Source of the DNA: Bacillota bacterium
Lineage (GTDB): Bacteria > Bacillota > Clostridia > Clostridiales > Clostridiaceae
Reading direction: 5' to 3'
DNA: 40,387 bases
Assembly (NCBI GenBank): GCA_021781745.1
Contig: JAJXWH010000046.1
Coordinates: 1-40,387 of the forward strand
A model generated the notes under the pieces. The model was not told where the DNA came from. It did not search any database and saw nothing but the letters and a program-made list of their open reading frames with translations. Both the position numbers and the translations under genes were made by a program. Below are positions 7,112 to 16,072 of this stretch, one piece after another; within the stretch, counting starts at the first letter, position 1, and each line of letters starts with the position of its first letter.

Positions 7112-9235
7112 ATGGCTTCAAAAGTAATTGATACTATTTTAAATTTGAAGGATAACTTCAGCAAAGTAATAAATCAAACAACCAATAACACGAAAAAATT
7201 TCAAAGACAAATAAAAATGGCTGAGAATCAAGCAAAGCAAATGAGAGAAAGCGTTTCTGGTGCATTTAATAGTACAGCCATGAAAATTGCAGGCGTTATA
7301 GGTGCTGTAGGATTAACAGAATTTGCAAAAAGTAGTTTAGAATTAGCCTCAAATCTCGCAGAAGTTCAGAATGTAGTCGATACCACCTTTAAGGATGGAG
7401 CAAACACGATAAATGATTTTGCAAAAACAACTTCCCAACAATTTGGTATTAGTGAGCTACAAGCTAAAAAGTACGCTGGAACACTTGGAGCTATGCTAAA
7501 ATCAGCAGGGTTTACAGGTGATGAATTATCAAATATGAGTACAAATTTAACTGGTTTAGCTGGTGACTTAGCATCATTTTACAACCTTGATCCTGACGAA
7601 GCTTTTGATAAAATCAAAAGTGGTATAAGTGGAATGACCGAACCTTTGCGTAGCTTAGGTGTAGATGTCAGTGAAACTACAATAAGCACTTATGCACTTG
7701 CAAATGGTTTTAATAAGCAATGGAAAGATGCTACTCAAGCCGAAAAAGAAATGTGGCGTTATAAATCTATTATGAGCCAAACCAAAGATGCTCAAGGAGA
7801 TTATGCTAAAACAGCAGATTCATTTGCAAATGCTTTAAGAACTTTGAAGCTTAATATCCAAACATTTGGTGCTAGTATTATGTCTTATGCAATACCATCA
7901 TTTCAGTCTTTATTTGGTAATATAAATAATTTTATTAAAAGTATAGATATTAAAGATGTTATGGAAAATAAGGTTATACCAACATTTAGAGAGATTGGGA
8001 AAGTAATAGATACTTTAAAAGATAACATGAAAACAATTATACCAATAATATCTGGTGTTGTTGGTGGGTTAGTTGGATTTATGGTTATTGGAAAGGTAAC
8101 AAGTGAAGTTAGAAATTTCTTGAAAGTTATAAATAATATTTCTAAATTAACAAATCCATTTTATATTATAGCTTTAGGTATAGGATTATTAATTACAGGC
8201 TTTGTCAATGCCTATAACACTAGTGATGATTTTAGAGAGCGAGTTAATAACTTATTTGATAAATTAATGGGATTTGGGGATTATGCAGGAAGCAAGTTGC
8301 CAGATTTATTGGACAATTTAACAAATGTATTTCAAAATGATTTACAGCCAGCTTTGGATGAAATTAGTAAGGTTTCAGTAGATATTTTTGATTTTATTTC
8401 AAATAATTGGAGTACAATAAAGCCAATTGTTGAAGGAATAGTAGGAGCTTTAGGGGCTTATAAATTAGCTCTAATAGCAATTCAAATTAATACAAAAATA
8501 GTTTCTGTTGTAACTTCAGCATGGAGCGCCATAGAATTAATAATATGGGGTATCGTCAATGCAACAAGTGCTTGGGAAGCTGCACAATTTGCTTTAAATG
8601 TTTTAATGGATGCTAATCCTGTGGGAATTGTATGTTTAGCTATTGCAGCGTTAGGAACTGCAATATATGAAATAATAACGCATTGGAAAGAAATATGCAC
8701 ATGGGTAGGCAATACATGGAACTCTTTAAAGGACAATCCTATTGCTGAATTTATAGCATTATGCAATCCATTTACAGCTCTTTTATTTGAAATTACAAAA
8801 CACTTTGATGATATAGCAAGTGCGATATCCAAAGCATACCATTGGTTGACTGATTGGAATGGTACAGATGCAAAAGATAAAGATTTAAATGTAACTGAAC
8901 ATAGACAGTCGGTAACTGATGGCGCGGCAGTAACTGTAACTTCAAAAGATAATAGTAGTTCAGATAATGGTGATTTCGGTGCTAATGCCACAGGCACACA
9001 ATATTGGAAAGGTGGAGCTACCAAAATTAATGAATTTGGCGGAGAAATGGCAGTGTTACCTAGTGGCTCAAAGGTAATACCAGCAGATAAAACAGACAAG
9101 CTTTTATCAAATAATAATAAAGGTGTAATAATCAATTTAAACATATCAGGAAATGTAATAGGAAATGAAGATTTTAAAAATGAAGTAGGTCAACATATCT
9201 TTAACCAAGTTAAATTAGCAATGACAAATTCTTAA
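7112..9235 (+). CDS. Tail tape measure protein
   Basis: Sets tail length and is ejected with DNA. It has 707 residues: an N-terminal coiled region (MASKVIDTILNLKDNFSKVI), a TP901-type core (about residues 60-260, including TFKDGANTINDFAKTTSQQFG and SGMTEPLRSLGVDVSETT), hydrophobic predicted membrane segments (about 310-365, 440-540) and a C-terminus with GGEMAVLPSGSKVIPADKT, typical of tape measures. It is short for a myovirus; at roughly 1.5 angstrom per residue a tail near 100 nm would be expected. ATG 7112 overlaps the TAA of the upstream chaperone frame and has a GGAGGTGGAGGAG ribosome site. Confidence 0.92.
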   Translation: MASKVIDTILNLKDNFSKVINQTTNNTKKFQRQIKMAENQAKQMRESVSGAFNSTAMKIAGVIGAVGLTEFAKSSLELASNLAEVQNVVDTTFKDGANTINDFAKTTSQQFGISELQAKKYAGTLGAMLKSAGFTGDELSNMSTNLTGLAGDLASFYNLDPDEAFDKIKSGISGMTEPLRSLGVDVSETTISTYALANGFNKQWKDATQAEKEMWRYKSIMSQTKDAQGDYAKTADSFANALRTLKLNIQTFGASIMSYAIPSFQSLFGNINNFIKSIDIKDVMENKVIPTFREIGKVIDTLKDNMKTIIPIISGVVGGLVGFMVIGKVTSEVRNFLKVINNISKLTNPFYIIALGIGLLITGFVNAYNTSDDFRERVNNLFDKLMGFGDYAGSKLPDLLDNLTNVFQNDLQPALDEISKVSVDIFDFISNNWSTIKPIVEGIVGALGAYKLALIAIQINTKIVSVVTSAWSAIELIIWGIVNATSAWEAAQFALNVLMDANPVGIVCLAIAALGTAIYEIITHWKEICTWVGNTWNSLKDNPIAEFIALCNPFTALLFEITKHFDDIASAISKAYHWLTDWNGTDAKDKDLNVTEHRQSVTDGAAVTVTSKDNSSSDNGDFGANATGTQYWKGGATKINEFGGEMAVLPSGSKVIPADKTDKLLSNNNKGVIINLNISGNVIGNEDFKNEVGQHIFNQVKLAMTNS

Positions 9236-9251
9236 GAAAGAGGTGGTAAAA

Positions 9252-10007
9252 ATGGCTTATGAAATTTATATAGGTAATTATAATAGAACAAAAGTATTGC
9301 AATTACCAATCCCTCCAAAAGAACTGCCAACTCTTTCTAGTAATCCTAGTAATGAAACTTTTGAGACATATTGGGATTTACCATACAATTTTATAGAAAA
9401 AAAGGGATTGATAGAATTTACTTTAGAGGGTTGGTTACCAGTAGATTATTCCAAATATAGTTTTGTTAAAAGCAAAGTAAATGCAACTGAGGTTATTGAT
9501 TTAATTGAAAGTTCTAAAACAAATACTGAACCAATACGAATTGTTATAAATTCAAAGAGTGGATATTACGTAAATGATACTTTTGCAATTGAAAGCTTTG
9601 AATATAATATCATTAAGCGTGGGGATTATAAATACAGCTTAAAAGTTAAGCAATGGAGAGATTATAATACTACAATAACTACAACAAATTATACAGTTGG
9701 TTGGAGTCAAGATAGTACAGGCTGGTATTACTATACAGATACATCAGGCAATTATTACAAGGATTCATGGCAACTTATAGATAATGAATATTATTCGTTT
9801 GATGCTCAAGGTTATGCAAGACAATCAATGTGGTTACAAGATGGTGGCTATTGGTATTATCTCAAAGATTCATGTAAAATGGCACGTAATGAATGGGTTA
9901 CTTTAGATGGAAAGTCTTATTATTTTGGAGATCAAGGTGGAATGTATGTTAATTCTTATACTCCGGATGGATACTGGGTTGGTAGTGATGGTACATGGGT
10001 TCAGTAG
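9252..10007 (+). CDS. XkdP-like baseplate/tail-tip protein with C-terminal choline-binding-type wall repeats
   Basis: The N-terminal ~145 residues (IYIGNYNRTKVLQLPIPPKE, then TYWDLPYNFIEKKGLIEFTLEGWLP and YKYSLKVKQWRDY) match the XkdP/tail-hub initiator family that sits below the tape measure. That family usually ends in a LysM peptidoglycan-binding domain. Here the last ~100 residues are instead aromatic repeats (STGWYYYTDTSGNYY, WQLIDNEYYSFDAQG, GGYWYYLKDS, WVTLDGKSYYFGDQG) of the cell-wall/choline-binding CW_binding_1 type common in some clostridia. The protein should therefore anchor the tail tip to wall polysaccharide. ATG 9252 is preferred over the in-frame GTG 9243 because AGGTGG (9241-9246) spaces it correctly. 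The next gene starts within its context. Confidence 0.83.
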   Translation: MAYEIYIGNYNRTKVLQLPIPPKELPTLSSNPSNETFETYWDLPYNFIEKKGLIEFTLEGWLPVDYSKYSFVKSKVNATEVIDLIESSKTNTEPIRIVINSKSGYYVNDTFAIESFEYNIIKRGDYKYSLKVKQWRDYNTTITTTNYTVGWSQDSTGWYYYTDTSGNYYKDSWQLIDNEYYSFDAQGYARQSMWLQDGGYWYYLKDSCKMARNEWVTLDGKSYYFGDQGGMYVNSYTPDGYWVGSDGTWVQ

Positions 10008-10018
10008 GTGGTGAGAAT

Positions 10019-10927
10019 ATGTATAAAATTATAGTAAATGGGACAAATATAATCAATTATTGTAATAATATCGGTTGGAACAGTGATTCTGATTCACTTG
10101 GAACTCAACTAAGCTTTGATAGTATAAAGGAAATAACAACTGGAAGTGTAGTTCAGTTATTTAATGACGATTCTGAAATATTTAGAGGAATTGCATTAAG
10201 ACCAATTCAAAAAAGATGGACATACTCATATACTTGCCAAGATTATAGTTTTTACTTGAAAAATAATAAAGTTGCTATGAAACAATTTAATGGTATTTCA
10301 GCAAGTCATGCAATCAAATCTTTACTTGATGAAGCATATCTAACTTATAGTATTCCAGATATACCAACAAATATTAATCAATTTTATACAAATAAATCAT
10401 TTACAGATATTATTGATGATATTTTAAAACAAGCTACATCTGACCAAGGAAGTACATATTTTTATGAAATTCAGGGAGATATTTTCTATATTTATAATGT
10501 TTCAGATATGAAAATTACGCCAAACATAATTTTACCAAAAGAAATTGATATAGAAATGTCTATGGAAAATATGAAAAATAGTATAACTGTAATTTCTGGA
10601 AGTGGCGATAAAGCAGTAATTGAAGCAACTAGCGAAGATACAAGTCAGCAAAATTTTTATGGTGTTCTTCGAGATGTTGTAAGTGTGGATGGCAAGAACA
10701 TTGCACAAGCTCAAAATTTAGCAAATAATACTCTAGCAAATAGTAATAAAATAGAATATCAAAGTACCTTTGAAGTTGTAGCAATAAATGGTGGAGATAC
10801 TATAAAACCTAATCGAATGATTTATCTACATGCTGGAGATAGGTTGGATGATTATTATAAAATAAAGACTGCAAATCATATGTTAACTAAAGGTATGCAC
10901 AAAGTTAATTTAACAATTACATGGTAG
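10019..10927 (+). CDS. Baseplate hub protein, XkdQ / late-control gpD-like
   Basis: A 302-residue protein homologous in layout to the gp27/gpD hub that links tube, spike and wedges. Features include SLGTQLSFDSI, EIFRGIALRP, TYSYTCQDYSFYLKNNKVAM and the long C-terminal beta section with INGGDTIKPNRMIYLHAG. ATG 10019 is chosen over ATG 9995, which lies inside the previous gene, because AGGTGGTGAG (10006-10015) precedes it. It belongs to the continuous baseplate operon. Confidence 0.82.
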   Translation: MYKIIVNGTNIINYCNNIGWNSDSDSLGTQLSFDSIKEITTGSVVQLFNDDSEIFRGIALRPIQKRWTYSYTCQDYSFYLKNNKVAMKQFNGISASHAIKSLLDEAYLTYSIPDIPTNINQFYTNKSFTDIIDDILKQATSDQGSTYFYEIQGDIFYIYNVSDMKITPNIILPKEIDIEMSMENMKNSITVISGSGDKAVIEATSEDTSQQNFYGVLRDVVSVDGKNIAQAQNLANNTLANSNKIEYQSTFEVVAINGGDTIKPNRMIYLHAGDRLDDYYKIKTANHMLTKGMHKVNLTITW

Positions 10928-10937
10928 GAGGAATGTT

Positions 10938-11243
10938 ATGGAAGATTATAGAGTGGGATTTCAAAAGTTATTCAATGAAAGAAACAATGTTGCTCCACCG
11001 GTATTTTATATAGGCACAATAATTCAATTAAGTCCTTTAAAAATTTCGATTCAAGACGGTCAAGCTTACTTTATAGAAGGGCAGAATCTAAAAGTTTGTG
11101 AAACTCTTAAAACCATGACTGGGACTATTGTCATTAATGGAGAATCACAAGCTTTTTCTATTATAAGAGATTTAAATGAAGGTGATAAAATACTTTGTTA
11201 TCCACTTGACTCAGTAAATTTTGTTGCATTCGATAAAGTATAA
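10938..11243 (+). CDS. Baseplate protein, XkdR-like (DUF2577)
   Basis: A 101-residue beta-rich protein with PPVFYIGTIIQLSPLKISI and LNEGDKILCYPL, the conserved pattern of XkdR proteins, which form a small OB-fold element of the central spike/hub in PBSX-like particles. It sits between hub and wedge genes. The ribosome site is AGGAGG. Confidence 0.8.
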   Translation: MEDYRVGFQKLFNERNNVAPPVFYIGTIIQLSPLKISIQDGQAYFIEGQNLKVCETLKTMTGTIVINGESQAFSIIRDLNEGDKILCYPLDSVNFVAFDKV

Positions 11244-11260
11244 AGAAATGGGGTGATTTA

Positions 11261-11704
11261 ATGTTTCCGAATCAAACGACAATTACAAATACACAACTAG
11301 ACAGCACAAATACAACTGTTACAAGTTCTGGTAAATCACCAAGTTTCGATTTTGAAACAGGGGACTTTATAGTTAAAGACGGTAAGGTTGCAACAGTTAC
11401 AAGATTGGAGGCTGTAAAGTTATGGATTCAAAAAACGTTAAAAACAGAGAAGAATAAATATAAAATATATAATACAAATAATGTAGAAAAATATGGGGTT
11501 AGTTTATTAGAAATAATTACTAGTAAACAGCCCCTTTCTTATATACAGGCACAGGTGCAGACAATTGTCACTGAAGCTTTAATAAAAAATTCTGATATAA
11601 AGTCAGTAACTAATTTTGTATTTGAAAGAGACAAACGACTATTAAATGTAAGTTTTGATGTAAATACAATCTATGGAAGTACAAATGAAAGCGTGGTGAT
11701 ATAA
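11261..11704 (+). CDS. Baseplate wedge protein, XkdS / gp25-like (DUF2634)
   Basis: A 147-residue protein with SPSFDFETGDFIVKDGK and EAVKLWIQKTLKTEKNKY, characteristic of XkdS, the T4 gp25 counterpart that starts sheath polymerisation. Position before the XkdT-like baseplate J gene agrees. Confidence 0.84.
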   Translation: MFPNQTTITNTQLDSTNTTVTSSGKSPSFDFETGDFIVKDGKVATVTRLEAVKLWIQKTLKTEKNKYKIYNTNNVEKYGVSLLEIITSKQPLSYIQAQVQTIVTEALIKNSDIKSVTNFVFERDKRLLNVSFDVNTIYGSTNESVVI

Positions 11705-11708
11705 AAAA

Positions 11709-12770
11709 ATGAGTGATAGTAGATATATAATACAAGCTAGATTACTTGCTAGTATAGATGATTCTTATAATAAATCTGAAGGAGAATTCATATATGATGC
11801 AGAAAAACCAGTTTCTATTGAGCTAGAAGGTGCTTATACACAAATAGATGGTTTATTGGATAAAGCTTTTGCGGATACAGCTACAGGGAAAAATCTAGAT
11901 AGAGTTGTTGCAAGAGCAGGAATAATTAGAAAGACGACTACAAGAGCAACTGGGACTGTTACTATAACTGGAGTTGCAGGAAGTGCAATAACAGTAGGAC
12001 AATTAGTTGCAAGTGATAGTTTGAATTTTGAATTTTTAGAAACTACTACAGTGCCAGCAAGCGGAAGTATAGACATAAGTGTACGATGCACAACATATGG
12101 AACTGTAGGAAATGTAGCAGTAGGAGCAATTAAATTTTTCCCTAAAACTCTTTCAGGATTGCAAGGTGTAGCTAATAAAGAAACTTTCAGTAATGGAACA
12201 GATGAAGAATCAGATGAAGAGTTAAAAGTAAGATATTACGCTAAAGTTAATAGTAATGAAACAACTGCTAATAAAGCGGCTTTTAAATCGTGGGCTTTAA
12301 GTGTAGATGGAGTTGGAAGTGCAAAAGTTATACCACTTTGGAATGGAGCAGGTACGGTTAAAGTATTGGTTATAAATTCTGAAATGAAGGTTGCAGATTC
12401 AACGTTGGTTAAAAGTGTCCAAGATTACATAGACCCAAATGAAAATGGTGATGGTAGCGGAGTTATGCCACTCTGTGGTGCAGTTTGTACAGTAGCAAGT
12501 GCAACCGAGAAATTAATTAATGTAAATGTTACTATACAAACTACATTAGATAGCAATGATGCACAAAGTAAAATAGAATCTGCAATAACAGAGTATTTGC
12601 AAAGCATTGCGTTCGAACAAAACTATGTAAGTTACCAGATGATAGGAAATAAAATTTTAAATATCGAAGGAATAACCGATAGTAGCCTTTTAACTGTCAA
12701 TGGTGGAACTAGCAATATTATGTTAGAAGATACAGAAGTTGCAGTATTGGGGGTGGTGACTATTGGATAG
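11709..12770 (+). CDS. xkdT: Baseplate J-like protein (XkdT)
   Basis: A 353-residue baseplate wedge protein (P2 gpJ / T4 gp6 family). It shows KSEGEFIYDAEKPVSIELEG, LDRVVARAGIIRKTTTRATG, NGTDEESDEELKVRYYAKV and the C-terminal VSYQMIGNKILNIEGITD, all conserved family landmarks. It overlaps the next gene by 8 bases. Confidence 0.9.
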   Translation: MSDSRYIIQARLLASIDDSYNKSEGEFIYDAEKPVSIELEGAYTQIDGLLDKAFADTATGKNLDRVVARAGIIRKTTTRATGTVTITGVAGSAITVGQLVASDSLNFEFLETTTVPASGSIDISVRCTTYGTVGNVAVGAIKFFPKTLSGLQGVANKETFSNGTDEESDEELKVRYYAKVNSNETTANKAAFKSWALSVDGVGSAKVIPLWNGAGTVKVLVINSEMKVADSTLVKSVQDYIDPNENGDGSGVMPLCGAVCTVASATEKLINVNVTIQTTLDSNDAQSKIESAITEYLQSIAFEQNYVSYQMIGNKILNIEGITDSSLLTVNGGTSNIMLEDTEVAVLGVVTIG

Positions 12771-13392
12771 TAATACTTTGTTAGCTTATCAGCCTGACTA
12801 TTATAAAACCAGTGATGTTATGAGACAGATAAATACTGCAAATGCAAGTGAATTAACTATTTTAAATAATAGAGTTGATAAAGAATACAATAACCTTTAT
12901 TCAGATACAGCCGATGCAGATACATTAAGCAGATTTGAAAAAGATAATGGACTAACAATATTGCCAAACTACAATCTAGATTATAGACGTGCTAGGCTTT
13001 ATTCTCGAATGATAGGAAAAAATGATTTTTCTGTAGATATTATTAAAAATATTGCTAGTTTGTATAGGAGTATAAATACTTTTGTTGATTTAGATTTGCC
13101 TAACTTTAAATTTACAATAAATTTAAATTTTAATACTGGAATGCCAGAGAATTTAAATAATTTTGAAGATATAATCGAAGAGATTAAACCTGCTTACTTG
13201 GAAGCTGATTATAAATTGACATCAACTACAAGTGACATTTTTAAAATAAGAGCATTTATGTTATGTGGTGAGGAAATAAATGTTTTTCCTTATCAAATTA
13301 CCAATATAGAATCAACAGGAAAAATCGACGTAGCACTTGGAATAACTCAAGGTGCTGAAACAATAACAATATTACCGAAAGGGGAGAGTTAA
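12763..13392 (+). CDS. Baseplate/tail protein, XkdU / gpI-like (DUF2313-type)
   Basis: A 209-residue protein following baseplate J, the place of XkdU, which links the wedge to fibres. Family-like segments are LLAYQPDYYKTSDVMRQI and RFEKDNGLTILPNYNLDYRR. The start is TTG 12763, decided by the strong GGGGGTGGTGAC (12749-12760) directly upstream; the start overlaps the baseplate J stop. Confidence 0.82.
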   Translation: MDSNTLLAYQPDYYKTSDVMRQINTANASELTILNNRVDKEYNNLYSDTADADTLSRFEKDNGLTILPNYNLDYRRARLYSRMIGKNDFSVDIIKNIASLYRSINTFVDLDLPNFKFTINLNFNTGMPENLNNFEDIIEEIKPAYLEADYKLTSTTSDIFKIRAFMLCGEEINVFPYQITNIESTGKIDVALGITQGAETITILPKGES

Positions 13393-13395
13393 TTA

Positions 13396-15546
13396 ATGGC
13401 AGAACAATTTTATACTATATTAACTAATACTGGTAAAGCTAAAATAGCAAACAGTTTGCCAACAGGAACTAAAGTAAATCTTACTACATTAAAAGTAGGA
13501 GATTCTAATGGAACTTATTATAATCCTTCAGAAACTCAAACAGATTTAGTACATACCGTTTATACTTGCAATGTTACAAGTGTTGCAGTTGATGAAACCA
13601 ATGGAAGTTGGATTAATATAACAGGTGTAATTCCTTCAGATCAAGGAGGATTTACAATTAGAGAAGTAGGTGTATTTGATGATGGTGGCAACTTGATTGC
13701 TATAGGTAAATATCCTGAAACTTATAAGCCGACTGCATCGGACGGGAGTACAAAAGAATTATATTTAAAAATGACTTTAGAAGTATCAAATTCAACCTCA
13801 GTTACACTTAAAATTGACCCTACGGTTATACTTGCAACTAAGTCAGATATTAATACTTTGACCACTTCCATGAACAATTCTATCGGTTCAATTAATACGC
13901 AATTGTCAGAAATTGTGCCGAACACAACATTGTGGTATTTAGAAAATATAGATGATATGAGAACAAGATCTATTGTATCAGTGCAAGGATTTTATGATAT
14001 AGATGAAAATATTAGTAACAATTATAGAATTCTAATGATTGATGGAACTGAAACATGGACTACGATAACAGTTGGCTCTAATAGTTTCAAAATATCTGAT
14101 AATGGAGAAATCGCACAGAACAAAACCCTAACTACAAGTGATAAAAAACTTAAATATATTGCAAGACATGGTAATGTTTATATTGATATGTTTGGTGCTA
14201 TTGGGGATGGTACAACTAATGATACAACGGTTATTCAAAAAGCTTTTAACTCCGCAAAAAATGGAGATATTATTAATTTTAATGGTGAAAAAACATACTT
14301 TATAGAGTGTGATAGAGCGTGGAATTATCATGCCAATAGTGTTGATTATGGTTTTTTAAACTTGTCGTTAGAACTCTTAAATAAAACAAATATTATAATA
14401 GATGGTAATAATGCTAATCTAATTTTAAAACAAGTTAGAACTGATGGGACTTTTTCTCCTGCTTTAAAAATAACTAATTGTAATACCGTAGAAGTTAAGA
14501 ATCTAAATATAAATTGTCAAAGAGTCGAGATAGGTAATACCACTGGTGATATGGGACAACCAACAGCATATATGTATAACATTGGTATAGCCATCGTAAA
14601 TTCAGAGAATATAACTGTTGAACGAAATAAAATAGTAAATGCTTTTTGCGATATATTAATGTTTACTCATGTAAAAAACGTACGTATAAGAGATAATTTA
14701 CTAACACAAGAAGGAAATTATTTAAATTACTATGGTATTTTAGCACAAGATATAGATAATTCATCTAATATTTATGTACACAATAATGTAATAGATACTT
14801 GTAAAGGTGATGCAATAGAGTTTGACTGCAACAGTGAACATGTTCCAATGACTATATTACCTAAGTATATATATATTTATAAAAATATTATTAAAAATGT
14901 AACTATAACCGATGGTAACACAGGAATTTCAATCGGTATGGCAAGTTGTACTTATTTTACAATAGAAAATAATTATGTAGAAAATGTTAGCGAAGGAATA
15001 CACATTGAAACAAATCACTCTTTAAATGCAATAAATACGACCAACAATTTTAAAGTTTTAAACAATACTTTATTTAATGTAACTGGTGGAAATCGTTCAG
15101 CTATTTATATGACAAGCGGAAATAGTAATTATGCTAGTGATTTTAAAAATGTTGAAATTGATAGTAATGTTATTAATAATGTTAATGCGTGGGGTATATA
15201 TGGAACATATGGAAAATTTACAGATTTGATTGTTAGTAAAAATAATATTGAGGGTTGTGGTTATTCTGGCATAGCATTTACAGATGTTAATAATATTAGA
15301 ATAATAAATAATCACTGTAAAAATAATGGAAGTCTAGGAACAGATGATTATAATGGAGATGATATGTGTATAAATACTTTATACGAATCTGCAATAATTA
15401 CTGGAAATGAAAATAAAACAATTAAAGGTATTTCAATTTTTATACATCAATTAAACACCAATCAATCAAATATCAAATATTCTGATAATATTTGTATGGG
15501 AAGTTTATATGTAAATAGCTTAGCTACTACAATAAGTCAGACTTAG
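13396..15546 (+). CDS. Tail fibre with N-terminal collar domain and C-terminal parallel beta-helix
   Basis: A 716-residue receptor-binding protein candidate. Residues 1-150 match the tail-collar fibre domain (FYTILTNTGKAKIANSL, TIREVGVFDDGGNLIAIGKY) that attaches to the baseplate. After a short coiled-coil (about 150-175), residues about 265-700 begin with MFGAIGDGTTNDTTVIQKAF, the standard entry of pectate-lyase-like right-handed beta-helices, and continue with many Asn-rich rungs (IVNSENITVERNKIVNA, NNVIDTCKGDAIEFD). Such domains often cleave or bind surface polysaccharide. Whether it is enzymatic cannot be told here. Confidence 0.87.
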   Translation: MAEQFYTILTNTGKAKIANSLPTGTKVNLTTLKVGDSNGTYYNPSETQTDLVHTVYTCNVTSVAVDETNGSWINITGVIPSDQGGFTIREVGVFDDGGNLIAIGKYPETYKPTASDGSTKELYLKMTLEVSNSTSVTLKIDPTVILATKSDINTLTTSMNNSIGSINTQLSEIVPNTTLWYLENIDDMRTRSIVSVQGFYDIDENISNNYRILMIDGTETWTTITVGSNSFKISDNGEIAQNKTLTTSDKKLKYIARHGNVYIDMFGAIGDGTTNDTTVIQKAFNSAKNGDIINFNGEKTYFIECDRAWNYHANSVDYGFLNLSLELLNKTNIIIDGNNANLILKQVRTDGTFSPALKITNCNTVEVKNLNINCQRVEIGNTTGDMGQPTAYMYNIGIAIVNSENITVERNKIVNAFCDILMFTHVKNVRIRDNLLTQEGNYLNYYGILAQDIDNSSNIYVHNNVIDTCKGDAIEFDCNSEHVPMTILPKYIYIYKNIIKNVTITDGNTGISIGMASCTYFTIENNYVENVSEGIHIETNHSLNAINTTNNFKVLNNTLFNVTGGNRSAIYMTSGNSNYASDFKNVEIDSNVINNVNAWGIYGTYGKFTDLIVSKNNIEGCGYSGIAFTDVNNIRIINNHCKNNGSLGTDDYNGDDMCINTLYESAIITGNENKTIKGISIFIHQLNTNQSNIKYSDNICMGSLYVNSLATTISQT

Positions 15547-15557
15547 GAGGTTTTAAA

Positions 15558-15812
15558 ATGAAAAAATTAAATTTTGATGGAAAAGAATTTCAAGCTGAAA
15601 AAATAATAAAAACTGATACTGATATAATTGGGCTGGATTCAAAAGGAAATAAATTATTTGTTTTTTTAGAAATACCTGATTTTTCATTGTTTAGCATTTC
15701 GAATTTAGATGGTACGAGTTGTGATTTTGATACTTTAGTCCCATCTACCACAGATTTGCAAACACAAATATTCAATTTAACAACTCAATTGGTTAACGGA
15801 GGTATTATTTAA
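15558..15812 (+). CDS. Small tail-associated protein of unknown function
   Basis: An 84-residue protein between fibre and the XkdX-like gene. It has strand-rich N-terminal sequence (LNFDGKEFQAEKIIKTDTDI) and a C-terminal LQTQIFNLTTQLVNGGII that looks like a coiled segment. Comparable small proteins lie at this place in PBSX-like phages, but I do not recognise a named family. AGGAGG ribosome site; its stop overlaps the next start as TAATG. Confidence 0.7.
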   Translation: MKKLNFDGKEFQAEKIIKTDTDIIGLDSKGNKLFVFLEIPDFSLFSISNLDGTSCDFDTLVPSTTDLQTQIFNLTTQLVNGGII

Positions 15813-15961
15813 TGGATTGGTATAATTTTTGTAAAACAAATTTTAATTTAGGTATTGCAACTTTAGATAATTTAAAGATATATGTAGCAAAAGGAAAGAT
15901 TACAGCAGAACAATATAAAGAAATTACTAGAGCAGATTATGTAGCAGTTGCTACGCAATAG
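15812..15961 (+). CDS. xkdX: XkdX-family small protein
   Basis: A 49-residue open reading frame starting at an ATG fused to the previous stop (TAATG). The translation MDWYNFCKTNFNLGIATLDN followed by a KIYVAKGKITAEQYKEI segment is the XkdX family signature, found immediately after tail fibre genes in many Firmicute phages. Its function is unknown; co-location suggests a role in tail or fibre assembly. Confidence 0.85.
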   Translation: MDWYNFCKTNFNLGIATLDNLKIYVAKGKITAEQYKEITRADYVAVATQ

Positions 15962-16015
15962 GAAAAATTACTGCGCGATTACAAAATTTAACAACTAATT
16001 AAAGGCAATAGATTG

Positions 16016-16039
16016 AGGTCATTTAATAGACCTTTTTTT
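16016..16039 (+). terminator. Intrinsic terminator between tail and lysis genes
   Basis: AGGTC (16016-16020) pairs with GACCT (16029-16033) around an 8-base loop, followed by a run of T to 16039. The stem is short, so read-through into the lysis genes is likely. Confidence 0.65.
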
Positions 16040-16072
16040 ATTGTCTAATTTTATAGAAAGAAGATGATAGAT

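Noticed and set aside
8482..9144. 220-codon open frame on the minus strand inside the tape measure gene
   Set aside because: It mirrors the codon pattern of the tape measure gene, has no ribosome site and lies in a well-supported gene.
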